A DNA stretch of 13,301 nucleotides from JBOGED01 sp050743625. GTDB taxonomy: Bacteria; Actinomycetota; Nitriliruptoria; Euzebyales; Egibacteraceae. Below the pieces are notes generated by a model that made no database searches, had not been told where the DNA came from, and worked only from the letters and a program-made list of their open reading frames with translations. The DNA is taken from assembly GCA_050743625.1 (NCBI GenBank), contig JBOGED010000153.1, positions 1 through 13,301 of the forward strand, read 5' to 3'. This document shows, piece by piece, positions 1 to 6,790 of the stretch; the first letter of the stretch is position 1; each line of letters begins with the position of its first letter. The translations under genes and the position numbers were made by a program.

Positions 1-1572
1 CCTCGGACGTCCTGCGCCGGTGAGGCGCTGTCGATGTCAGCATCGGCGAGCTCCTCAGAGGCGGCCGGTCGGTCGCGCAGCAGGACCACGGCGAGGACGG
101 CGAGCCCCAGCGCCACGACTGACGCGACCGCGGAGGTGACCTGCATCCCCTGGACGAACGCCGCGCGGGAGACCTCCAAGACCGCGGCGCCGAGCTGGCT
201 GGGCAGCTGCCCAGCGACGGCCACGGCGCCGCCAAGGGTGTCACGAACGATCCCTGTCACCTCGGCGGGGACGCCGAGTGGAAGCCGGTCGGCCAGACCA
301 GCCCGGTAGATCGCGACGCCGATGCTGCCCAGGATCGCGATGCCAAGGGCGCCCCCGAGTTCCGCGCCGGTCTCCGAGATCCCCGATGCCGCACCGGCCC
401 GCTCAGGTGGGGCGGACCCGACGATCAACTCAGTCGTCAAGCCGAACACCGGAGCGAGCCCCAGCGACATGATGAGCGAACCGGCGACCAGGGCGACCAG
501 GCCGCCGGAGGCATCGACCTGGGTGAGTACCGCGAGTCCGACCGCCGCCAATACGAGGCCACCACCGATGAGGGATACCGGCCGAACCCGGTGCACGATC
601 CGCGGGCCAAGCTGGGACCCGGCGACGAAGCCGAAGGCGGAGGGCAGCGACCACAGGCCCGCCTCAAGCGGCGAGAGCCCTACCACCAGCTGCAGATACT
701 GCGTGAAGAAGAGGAGGCCGCCGAACGCAACGAAGATCGAGAAGAAGTTCGTGGCCAGCGCCGCGTTGAACGCCGTGACCCTGAAACAGCCCAACGTCAA
801 TCATCGGATCGGCCAGCCGCCGCTGGCGGCGCACGAACGCCACGCCGACCGCCACTCCGGCCACGATGAACAGCGCGGGCAGGGATCCGAAGCCGTCCTG
901 AGCGATCTCCTTCAGCCCATAGATCACCGCCAGCACCGCGATCACCGACATGGCCGCAGAGACGAGGTCCAATCGTCCCGCGTCCGGATCCCGGTACTCG
1001 GGAAGCACCCGCGGCCCAAGCACGAGCAGCAGCGCCATCACCGGCAATGCCAGCAGGAAGACCGAGCCCCACCAGAACAGCTCCAGCAGCACCCCGCCAA
1101 GCACCGGGCCGACCGCGCTGCCGGCCGAGAAGCTCCCGATCCACACGCCGATGGCGACCGAGCGCTGCTTGGGGTCAGGGAACATGTGAAAGATCAGGGA
1201 CAGCGTCGATGGCGCCAGGGTCGCCCCGGCGATCCCGAGCAGCGCCCGGCTCACGATGAGCATCTCAGCGCTCGTCGAGAACGCCGCGAGCAGCGACACG
1301 ACGCCGAAGGCGCCCGAGCCGACGAGCAGGAGCCGGCGCCGGCCGATCCGGTCCCCCAGCGTGCCCATCGTGATGAGGGAGCCCGCGACGAAGAAGCCGT
1401 AGATGTCGATGATCCACAGCAGCTGAGCGCTGCTCGGCCGCAGGTCGGCGCTGATGGCCGGGATGGCGAGGTGCAGCACCGTCAGGTCCATCACGTAGAG
1501 CAGGCAGCCCAGTGCGAGCACCGCCAGCCCAATCCACTCGCGCGGCCCCGCCATCCGTATGGTCTCAGTCAC
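1..1572 (-). pseudogene. DHA2-type MFS multidrug exporter, frameshifted and cut by the left window edge
   Basis: This is a 14-helix-type drug:H+ antiporter of the DHA2 (QacA/SmvA/EmrB) family, which would sit in the cytoplasmic membrane and export cationic or hydrophobic compounds. The first 263 or so codons are intact and typical: a first helix ending in YVMDLTVLHLAIPAIS, the motif A loop GDRIGRRRLLL, and the antiporter motif C region with SFSAGSAVGPVLGG. I chose the GTG at 1570-1572 because GAGGAG lies 6 bases upstream; an ATG 18 bases later is the alternative. Near 783-786 a run of three A (plus strand) shifts the frame. After LADPMIDVGLF the original frame reads nonsense and stops at 664, while the -1 frame continues with RVTAFNAALATNFF and stays open to base 3 with more hydrophobic segments. 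Dropping one base would restore an uninterrupted protein of more than 520 residues. This is a recent mutation or a sequencing error. It follows the oxidoreductase gene by 98 bases and may share its transcript. The substrate is unknown. Confidence 0.85.
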
Positions 1573-1670
1573 GTCGCTCTCCTCGTCGCCGGGTGTACCC
1601 GCTGATCCCAGCGGTGGATCCTTATGACCGCGCGCCCGCCGAGAACTCATCGGTCCGCGCGACGCCACCG

Positions 1671-2675
1671 TCAGACCAACAGGAGGGTCCTGCCGATCGC
1701 GGTGCGGGCAGCGATGGCGGCATGCGCGTCGGCCGCCCTCTCCAGCGGGAACGTCTGCCCGATGAACGGCGTGATCCGGCCCGCCGCCGCCTCGGCGATG
1801 GCCTGTTCGGTCAGGCGCCTCAGCTGGGCGGCGGTCCGGCCCTGGCCCATGATCCCGATCATCGTCACATCCCGGCGCTCGGCCTCGGCCGGGTCAATGG
1901 CGGCGAACCTTCCACTGGCCGCACCGTATGCGAAGAACCGGGCACCGCTGGTCGCAACCTCGAACGCGGCCTCGCCGAGCTCACCGCCGGCGCCGTCGAA
2001 CACCACGTGCACGCCCTGCCCGCCGGTCGCCTCGCGCGCCCGGTCCTGCCAGCCCGCTTCGGTGTAGTCGACCACGGCCTCGGCGCCCAACTCCCGCACC
2101 AGCCGCAGCTTCCGCTCCCCTCGGGCGGCGCCGATCACCCTCGCGCCGGCCGCCCGGGCGAGCTGCAGCAGTACGACGCCCAGGCTTCCGCCCGCGGCGG
2201 TGATCAGGACCCACTCACCGGTGCGGATCTGGGCCCGATCGGCGAGTCCCAGCGCGGTCGGCCCGTCGTGCACCAGTGCCGCCGCCTCTCGCGAGCCCAG
2301 CCCGTCCGGCACCTCGACCAACGTCTCCACCGCGACGACGGCCCGCTCGGCATACCCACCCGTGGGAGCCGCGGGCGCGCCGCCATCGCGGGCTCGTGTA
2401 CCCGTCCGGGCGATGACCCGCCGGCCGATCCATGCCGGATCCACGTCCTCCGCTACCCCGGCCACCTGCCCGGCGACCCCGTTTCCCGGCACGTACGGCG
2501 GCGTCAACGGGAAGAAGTCCCTTCCCCAGCCGGCTCGCAGCTGCGTGTCGAGGAACAAGACGTCCACGACGGATACATCGATCACGACCTGTCCCGGCCC
2601 GGCGACCGGGTCCGGCGCGTCGCTGGCCACCAGCACCTCCGGACCCCCGAAGTCCGCCACCTGTACGACTCGCAT
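1671..2675 (-). CDS. Zinc-independent NADPH:quinone oxidoreductase (MDR superfamily)
   Basis: This is a 334-residue medium-chain dehydrogenase/reductase of the quinone oxidoreductase (zeta-crystallin, Qor) type, a cytoplasmic enzyme that reduces quinones or enones with NADPH. Residues 1-120 form the GroES-like domain (MRVVQVADFGGPEVL at the N-terminus, VPGNGVAGQVAGVG-like core near 62-75). The Rossmann fold carries the nucleotide motif AAGGSLGVVLLQLA at 160-173 and VVFDGAGG near 224-231. The Cys/His zinc ligands of alcohol dehydrogenases are absent, as in Qor. I start it at the ATG at 2673-2675, where GGGGAG lies 7 bases upstream and which matches family N-termini. An in-frame ATG 63 bases further upstream would add a proline- and arginine-rich tail with no family support. 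The gene lies between hppA and the drug exporter on the same strand. The neighbouring exporter suggests a shared role against toxic quinones or drugs, but that is inference. The exact substrate is unknown. Confidence 0.9.
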   Translation of the reverse strand: MRVVQVADFGGPEVLVASDAPDPVAGPGQVVIDVSVVDVLFLDTQLRAGWGRDFFPLTPPYVPGNGVAGQVAGVAEDVDPAWIGRRVIARTGTRARDGGAPAAPTGGYAERAVVAVETLVEVPDGLGSREAAALVHDGPTALGLADRAQIRTGEWVLITAAGGSLGVVLLQLARAAGARVIGAARGERKLRLVRELGAEAVVDYTEAGWQDRAREATGGQGVHVVFDGAGGELGEAAFEVATSGARFFAYGAASGRFAAIDPAEAERRDVTMIGIMGQGRTAAQLRRLTEQAIAEAAAGRITPFIGQTFPLERAADAHAAIAARTAIGRTLLLV

Positions 2676-2767
2676 CGCAACACTCCCCTTCGATCGCCAT
2701 GGCCGCCCAGCATCTGGCGGAAACGAGGCGACCGCCATCGGGCGCCCGACCGAGACGTACTGATGCG

Positions 2768-2783
2768 CTGGTCCTAGGACCAG
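2768..2783. promoter_or_regulatory. 16-bp perfect palindrome upstream of the oxidoreductase gene
   Basis: CTGGTCCTAGGACCAG is its own exact reverse complement. It lies 92 bases upstream of the oxidoreductase start and 26 bases after the hppA stop, in the only spacer between them. Its length and full symmetry fit the binding site of a dimeric repressor such as a TetR- or MarR-type protein, although no such gene is in the window. As RNA it could also fold into a 6-bp stem with a CTAG loop, but no U-tract follows, so a terminator role is less likely. I see no convincing -35/-10 pair around it. Confidence 0.4.
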
Positions 2784-2809
2784 GAACCGCTTATGGCCAG
2801 AGACGGGAT

Positions 2810-5104
2810 TCAGCCCGTGTGGACGGGGGTTTGGTCGGAGGGGGCCATGGCGGGGGCTTTGCGTTTGGAGAAGGCGATGGCGCCGCCGAGCACGACCATG
2901 GAGACGACCACGATCACCCCACGGGCCAACTGGTTGGCCTCAAGATTGATGATGGCGGGGAGGATCAGCAGGGAGATCAGGCTCATGACCTTGATCAGCG
3001 GGTTCAGGGCGGGGCCGGCGGTGTCCTTGAACGGGTCGCCGACGGTGTCGCCGATGACCGCGGCCGTGTGAGCCTCGGACCCCTTGCCGCCCTCGTGGCC
3101 CTCCTCGATGTACTTCTTCGCGTTGTCCCAGGCGCCCCCCGCGTTGGAGAGGAAGTTCGCCATCAGCTGACCGGTCAGGATCGTGGAGGCCAGGAAGGCC
3201 CCGAGCGCGATCTCGCCGATCCCGAACCCGATGATCACCGGCGTCAGGACCGCAAGGAGGGCTGGGGTGGCGAGCTCGCGCAACGACGCCGCGGTGCAGA
3301 TGTCGATCACGCGGCCGTATTGGGGTTTCTCGGTGTAGTCCATGATGCCGGGGTGCTCACGGAACTGGCGGCGCACCTCCTCGACGACCGTCCCGGCGGT
3401 GCGGCCGACGGCACGGATCGCGAGGGCGGAGAACAGGAACACGACCGCGCCACCGATGAGCAGGCCGATGAACGTCGTCGGGTTGGCGACGTTGATCGGC
3501 ACGAGCTCGAAGAGCTCGCCGCCCTCGGCGACGATCCCGCGCTCGGTGGCGATCGTCTCGACGAACGACGCGAACAGCGCGACCGCCGCGATCACCGCCG
3601 AGCCGATCGCGAATCCCTTGGTCACGGCCTTCGTCGTGTTGCCGACCGCGTCGAGCGAGACCATGATCCGCTCTGGCTCACCCTCGAACTGGCCGGACAT
3701 CTCGGCGATGCCGGCGGCGTTGTCGGCGACCGGGCCGAACGTGTCCTCTGAGACGACGACGCCGGTCGTGGCGAGCATTCCCATGCCGGTCAACGCGACG
3801 AGGTAGAGGGAGAACTGCAGGTTGCCGCCACCCAGCGCGATCGCGACACCCAGCGCGCCGGCGATGGCCACGACGGCCCACACCGAGGACTCGAGGCCGG
3901 AGCTGATGCCTGACAGCACGGTCGTCGCCGGGCCGGTACGCGTGGCCTCCGCGATCTCGCGGACCGGCGCCGTCTCGGTCGACGTGAAGTACTCGGTCAG
4001 GCGGCTTGCCACCTGGGCGAGGACCAGACCAGCGACGACCGCCCAGAACACCTGCAGGTTGCCGACGTAGAACTGTGCGACCAGGTACGTGCCGATCACC
4101 GTGAGGACGCCGGCGGTGAGGAACCCGCGGTTGATCGGTGCCATCGCGCTCTTGTCGTTGTCGGTGGCCCGGACCATGTAGACGCCGACGATCGAGGCGA
4201 GCACCCCGATCGCGCGAGCGATGACCGGGAAGATGAGCCCGAGCGCGGGGTTCAGACCGATCGAGTTGAACGCGGCGACGCCCAGGATGATCGAGGCGAC
4301 CAGCGTCACCTCGTAGCTCTCGAACAGGTCCGCGGCCATGCCGGCGCAGTCGCCGACGTTGTCGCCGACGTTGTCCGCGATCGTGGCCGGGTTGCGGGCG
4401 TCGTCCTCGGGGATGCCTTTCTCGACCTTGCCGACGAGATCCGCGCCCACGTCGGCGGCCTTGGTGAAGATCCCGCCGCCGACCCGCATGAACAGCGCGA
4501 GCAATGAGCCGCCGAACCCGAAGCCGACGAGGATCGCGGAGGCGTTGTTGGTGAACAGCAGAATGATCACCGTGGCGCCGAGCAGGCCAAGGCCAACGGT
4601 GAACATGCCGGCGACGCCTCCACTGCGGAAGGCCACCTTCAGCGCCGCGGGCAGTGATCCGCTCAGCGCCGCCGCCGCGGTGCGTACGTTGCCACGGACG
4701 GCGAGGTTCATGCCGATGAACCCGGTGAGGCCGGACATCACGCACCCGAGGACGAACGCGCCGGTGCGGAAGACCCCGGACTGGCCGAAGGTTAGCGACT
4801 GCGTGCCGTCCGGCCTGAACACTGGGGTGGAGGTCAGGAAGACGATCGCCGCGAGCGGGATCACGATCAGCGCGATCGTGCGGAACTGCCGGCGCAGGTA
4901 CGCGGACGCGCCCTCTTGGATGGCGCCAGCGATGCGCCGCATCTCCGGAGTGCCTTGATCGGCCGCCAGCACGCCGCGCCGCAAGACGAAGCCGACGATG
5001 ATCGCGAGCACCGCGGTCCCGGCGGAGAAGTACAGCCACAGGTACTCGGTCCCGGTCAGCGTGAACTGTTGGAACCCACCCTCAGCGGCTAGGACGGTCG
5101 TCAT
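2810..5104 (-). CDS. hppA: Membrane-bound K+-independent proton-translocating pyrophosphatase
   Basis: This 764-residue integral membrane enzyme hydrolyses pyrophosphate and uses the energy to pump protons out of the cytoplasm, recycling PPi from biosynthesis. The length and about 16 hydrophobic segments match the family. Diagnostic motifs are present: DVGADLVGKVE at 218-228 (pyrophosphate/Mg2+ site), DNVGDNVGDCAGMAADL at 244-260, SEDTFGPVADNAAGI near 452-465, and GDTVGDPFKDTAGPALNPL at 685-703. The motif GNTTKA at 488-493 has Lys492 where K+-dependent and Na+-pumping enzymes have Ala. By published mutagenesis of the family this marks a K+-independent H+ pump. The ATG at 5102-5104 has the near-ideal ribosome site AAGGAGGTGGG just before it, inside the end of the upstream regulator gene. 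The start overlaps that gene's TGA as ATGA, so translation is probably coupled. No clear U-tailed terminator follows, only a weak 5-bp hairpin at the stop codon. Confidence 0.97.
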   Translation of the reverse strand: MTTVLAAEGGFQQFTLTGTEYLWLYFSAGTAVLAIIVGFVLRRGVLAADQGTPEMRRIAGAIQEGASAYLRRQFRTIALIVIPLAAIVFLTSTPVFRPDGTQSLTFGQSGVFRTGAFVLGCVMSGLTGFIGMNLAVRGNVRTAAAALSGSLPAALKVAFRSGGVAGMFTVGLGLLGATVIILLFTNNASAILVGFGFGGSLLALFMRVGGGIFTKAADVGADLVGKVEKGIPEDDARNPATIADNVGDNVGDCAGMAADLFESYEVTLVASIILGVAAFNSIGLNPALGLIFPVIARAIGVLASIVGVYMVRATDNDKSAMAPINRGFLTAGVLTVIGTYLVAQFYVGNLQVFWAVVAGLVLAQVASRLTEYFTSTETAPVREIAEATRTGPATTVLSGISSGLESSVWAVVAIAGALGVAIALGGGNLQFSLYLVALTGMGMLATTGVVVSEDTFGPVADNAAGIAEMSGQFEGEPERIMVSLDAVGNTTKAVTKGFAIGSAVIAAVALFASFVETIATERGIVAEGGELFELVPINVANPTTFIGLLIGGAVVFLFSALAIRAVGRTAGTVVEEVRRQFREHPGIMDYTEKPQYGRVIDICTAASLRELATPALLAVLTPVIIGFGIGEIALGAFLASTILTGQLMANFLSNAGGAWDNAKKYIEEGHEGGKGSEAHTAAVIGDTVGDPFKDTAGPALNPLIKVMSLISLLILPAIINLEANQLARGVIVVVSMVVLGGAIAFSKRKAPAMAPSDQTPVHTG

Positions 5105-5778
5105 CCCACCTCCTTTTGCTCTACACGGACATAGATCAAGTTCGCGAGCTTCGCGCTGAGGGTCCGGTCCTGACCGTCTACGCGCAGGACCATCGGCCCC
5201 TCGAAGGGGTGCTTCTCCCGGACCTCGACTCGCACGGCCGGCCGTACACCGAGGGTCTCGAGAAACTCCACGACGTCGTCGTCGGTCGACCCGGGGACCG
5301 CGACGATCGCGGCGTCGCCGGGCTCCAGCGAGTACAGCGGCGGCAGCTCGAGCAGCTCGCCGACCTCGGGAGCGGGGATCGGGAACCCGTGCGGGCACGC
5401 CGCCGGGCGGTCGAGCGCGCGGTACATCCGCTCTTCGACCTCGGAGGGCAACTCGTGCTCGAACGCCCTGGCCAGCCGGTCGGCCTCGTTCCAGGCGTAC
5501 CCGAGCATGTCGGCGAGGAAGCGCTCGACGATGCGGTGCCGGCGGATGGCGGCCACCGCCATGCGGCAACCCAGCGCCGTCAGCTCGACCCCCCGGTAGG
5601 GGCGATGGTCGACGATCCCCCGCTCAGCCAGCCGCTTGATCGCCCCGGTGATCGTCCCCGGCGTCACCGACAGCATCTCGGCGAGGTCGCCGGTCTGCGC
5701 CTCAGACCCATCTCGCGTGAGGCGATAGAGCGCTTTCAGCAGCTCACGTTCGGATTTCGATGCGGGATCGTTCACCAT
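5101..5778 (-). CDS. DtxR/MntR-family metal-dependent transcriptional regulator
   Basis: This is a 225-residue regulator with the three-part DtxR/IdeR/MntR layout. It has an N-terminal winged helix (recognition region SVTPGTITGAIKRLAERGIV at 37-56), a metal-binding and dimerisation helix pair (about 75-135, including RRHRIVERFLADMLG and RAFEHELPSEVEERMYRAL), and a C-terminal FeoA-like SH3 domain (about 148-222). Family members bind Fe2+ or Mn2+ and then repress metal-uptake genes. Compared with DtxR at a constant offset of two residues, His81, Glu85, Glu107 and His108 match ligands. Asp100 replaces His98, Arg104 replaces Cys102 and Glu12 replaces Met10, so the metal preference is uncertain. 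The ATG at 5776-5778 has no ribosome site before it and a -10-like TACCGT 9 bases upstream, suggesting a nearly leaderless mRNA. Its stop overlaps the hppA start by four bases, so the two genes form one operon. The target genes are unknown. Confidence 0.88.
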   Translation of the reverse strand: MVNDPASKSERELLKALYRLTRDGSEAQTGDLAEMLSVTPGTITGAIKRLAERGIVDHRPYRGVELTALGCRMAVAAIRRHRIVERFLADMLGYAWNEADRLARAFEHELPSEVEERMYRALDRPAACPHGFPIPAPEVGELLELPPLYSLEPGDAAIVAVPGSTDDDVVEFLETLGVRPAVRVEVREKHPFEGPMVLRVDGQDRTLSAKLANLIYVRVEQKEVG

Positions 5779-5787
5779 CGCAGGTTG

Positions 5788-5816
5788 ACGGTACACGGTT
5801 TTTGGCCGCGTGAAAA
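5788..5816 (-). promoter_or_regulatory. Probable promoter of the regulator-hppA operon
   Basis: Reading the minus strand, TTTTCA (5811-5816) serves as a -35 and TACCGT (5788-5793) as a -10 of the actinobacterial TANNNT form, with an exact 17-base spacer. Transcription would begin 0-3 bases before the ATG at 5778. That fits the missing ribosome-binding site and implies a leaderless or nearly leaderless message. The -35 matches the TTGACA consensus at only four of six positions. Confidence 0.5.
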
Positions 5817-5818
5817 CC
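5797..5818. promoter_or_regulatory. Inverted repeat inside the promoter, candidate operator
   Basis: GGTTTT (5797-5802) and AAAACC (5813-5818) are perfect inverted arms 10 bases apart, giving a 22-bp site. It covers the -35 and most of the spacer of the regulator's promoter, where bound protein would block RNA polymerase. Autoregulation by the adjacent DtxR-type protein is the natural guess. The sequence does not match the classical 19-bp DtxR/IdeR box, so the binding protein is inferred from position only. Confidence 0.4.
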
Positions 5819-5876
5819 CAATTTGACGCGCCCGTATGGCCGGCGTGGTTCAGATCAGCGAGGAGTAGAGACCTTT

Positions 5877-5882
5877 TAGGAT
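5877..5882 (+). promoter_or_regulatory. Possible -10 element of the methyltransferase gene
   Basis: TAGGAT fits the TANNNT form of actinobacterial -10 boxes. It would place the transcript start near 5889, leaving a leader of about 21 bases with the ribosome site GAGAGGAG before the GTG at 5910. No good -35 lies at the right distance, so the call rests on the -10 alone. Confidence 0.3.
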
Positions 5883-5909
5883 AGATTGCGCCTGGACGAG
5901 AGGAGTGCC

Positions 5910-6599
5910 GTGGAACGCCTTGCCGAGAACATGGACCATCTCGCCGAGACCGTCGAGGCCTACGACGCCGCGGCTGCCCAGTACCAGGTGGTGTGGCGGG
6001 ACCGCAGGCCGCTCGACGCCGTACGCAAGTTCGCGACCATGGCGGGACGAGGCGCCCGCGTCTGCGACATCGCGTGCGGGCCCGCGCTGGACCTCCGTTG
6101 GCTACGGGACCAGGGACTGAAGGTCGTCGCTGGCGACCTGTCGTGGCCGTCGATGCAGCTCGGCAAGACGCTGTTCCCCAAGGGCTCGCTCGCCCAATGG
6201 GACTACCGCCGGTTGCCGTTCCGTGACCATGCGTTCGGCGGGATCTGGGCACCCGCCGCGCTCCAGCACCTCCCCCGCTCACGGATCCGCGCCGTGCTCG
6301 CCGAGGTCCGCCGGGTCCACGGCAGCGGCCCGATCTTCATGACCTTCCGCGACGGCTCGGGCGACCTCACCGCCCGTGACGATCCCCCCGCGGGCAAGGT
6401 GTGGACGACCGCGGTCAGCGTCGCCGAGCTGTACGCGCTGCTCCTCGACGCCGGCTATACCGACGTGGAGGTGGAGCGCCGCCCAGACCCCTTGGGCCGC
6501 CGAGACGTGACCTGGCTCTACGGCTGGGGCATCGCGCTGCCCTCGACCCGCTCGCCCGCTAGCCGCCGCCACCTGTCCGCCGTCGCGAGGGGCAACTGA
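5910..6599 (+). CDS. Class I SAM-dependent methyltransferase (Methyltransf_11-like)
   Basis: This 229-residue cytoplasmic protein has the Rossmann-type fold that transfers a methyl group from S-adenosylmethionine. Motif I is VCDIACGPALDL at 51-62, a variant of the usual D-x-G-x-G-x-G with Cys and Pro in the loop. The acidic residue that binds the SAM ribose is Asp76 in VVAGDLS. Motif IV/V-like segments follow (GGIWAPAALQHLPRSR at 110-125, then PIFMTFRDG at 141-149). I chose the GTG at 5910-5912 because GAGAGGAG lies just before it; an in-frame TTG at 5886 has no such site. The gene is divergent from the regulator-hppA operon across a 131-base spacer and ends at its own strong terminator, so it is a single-gene unit. 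The acceptor (small molecule, lipid or protein) cannot be told from sequence. Confidence 0.85.
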   Translation: MERLAENMDHLAETVEAYDAAAAQYQVVWRDRRPLDAVRKFATMAGRGARVCDIACGPALDLRWLRDQGLKVVAGDLSWPSMQLGKTLFPKGSLAQWDYRRLPFRDHAFGGIWAPAALQHLPRSRIRAVLAEVRRVHGSGPIFMTFRDGSGDLTARDDPPAGKVWTTAVSVAELYALLLDAGYTDVEVERRPDPLGRRDVTWLYGWGIALPSTRSPASRRHLSAVARGN

Positions 6600-6619
6600 C
6601 ACGCTCACGGGGTCACAGG

Positions 6620-6661
6620 GTTGGCCCCGGCGCGACAGTGCGCGACCGGCCCAACTTTTTT
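6620..6661 (+). terminator. Intrinsic terminator of the methyltransferase gene
   Basis: Twenty bases past the stop codon, GTTGGCC (6620-6626), GG and CGCG pair with CGCG, CC, GG and CCAAC (6641-6655) around the loop ACAGTG, with small bulges at 6627-6628, 6645 and 6650. Six T (6656-6661) follow at once. It is the only hairpin in the window with a proper U-tract on the coding side. Confidence 0.85.
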
Positions 6662-6790
6662 GGGTCCATCGCAGAACTTGTAGGTCGCCATTGAGGTCAC
6701 TTCCTGGCACGGGGACGGCCGCAAAACAGACTCAGCACGCCCGACGATGGTGACGGCGAACAGGCGGGACACCACCGACACGGCGGCGCG

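Noticed and set aside
322..1605. Long plus-strand open frames opposite the MFS exporter
   Set aside because: Their translations are low-complexity Arg/Pro/His-rich text without domains, while the minus strand encodes clear transporter motifs. They are antisense shadows of GC-rich coding DNA.
1599..1614. Small hairpin CCGCTG-ATCC-CAGCGG before the MFS start
   Set aside because: A 6-bp stem without U-tract is common by chance in such GC-rich DNA, and no promoter could be placed around it.
2803..2818. ACGGG/CCCGT hairpin at the hppA stop as a terminator
   Set aside because: Only five base pairs and no run of T follows on the minus strand.
5877..5895. DtxR-box-like half site TTAGGATAG
   Set aside because: Only the left half resembles the classical 19-bp box; the right half does not, and it overlaps the -10-like sequence.
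5779..6282. N-terminal extension of the regulator frame across the methyltransferase region
   Set aside because: The extension is Arg/Gly-rich, lacks family similarity and lies antisense to the methyltransferase gene; DtxR homology begins right after the ATG at 5778.
6656..6661. Ribosomal slippage site (A6G on the minus strand) before a hairpin
   Set aside because: The A-run is not in the X-XXY-YYZ phase of the tiny frame, and the plus-strand terminator explains both hairpin and T-run.
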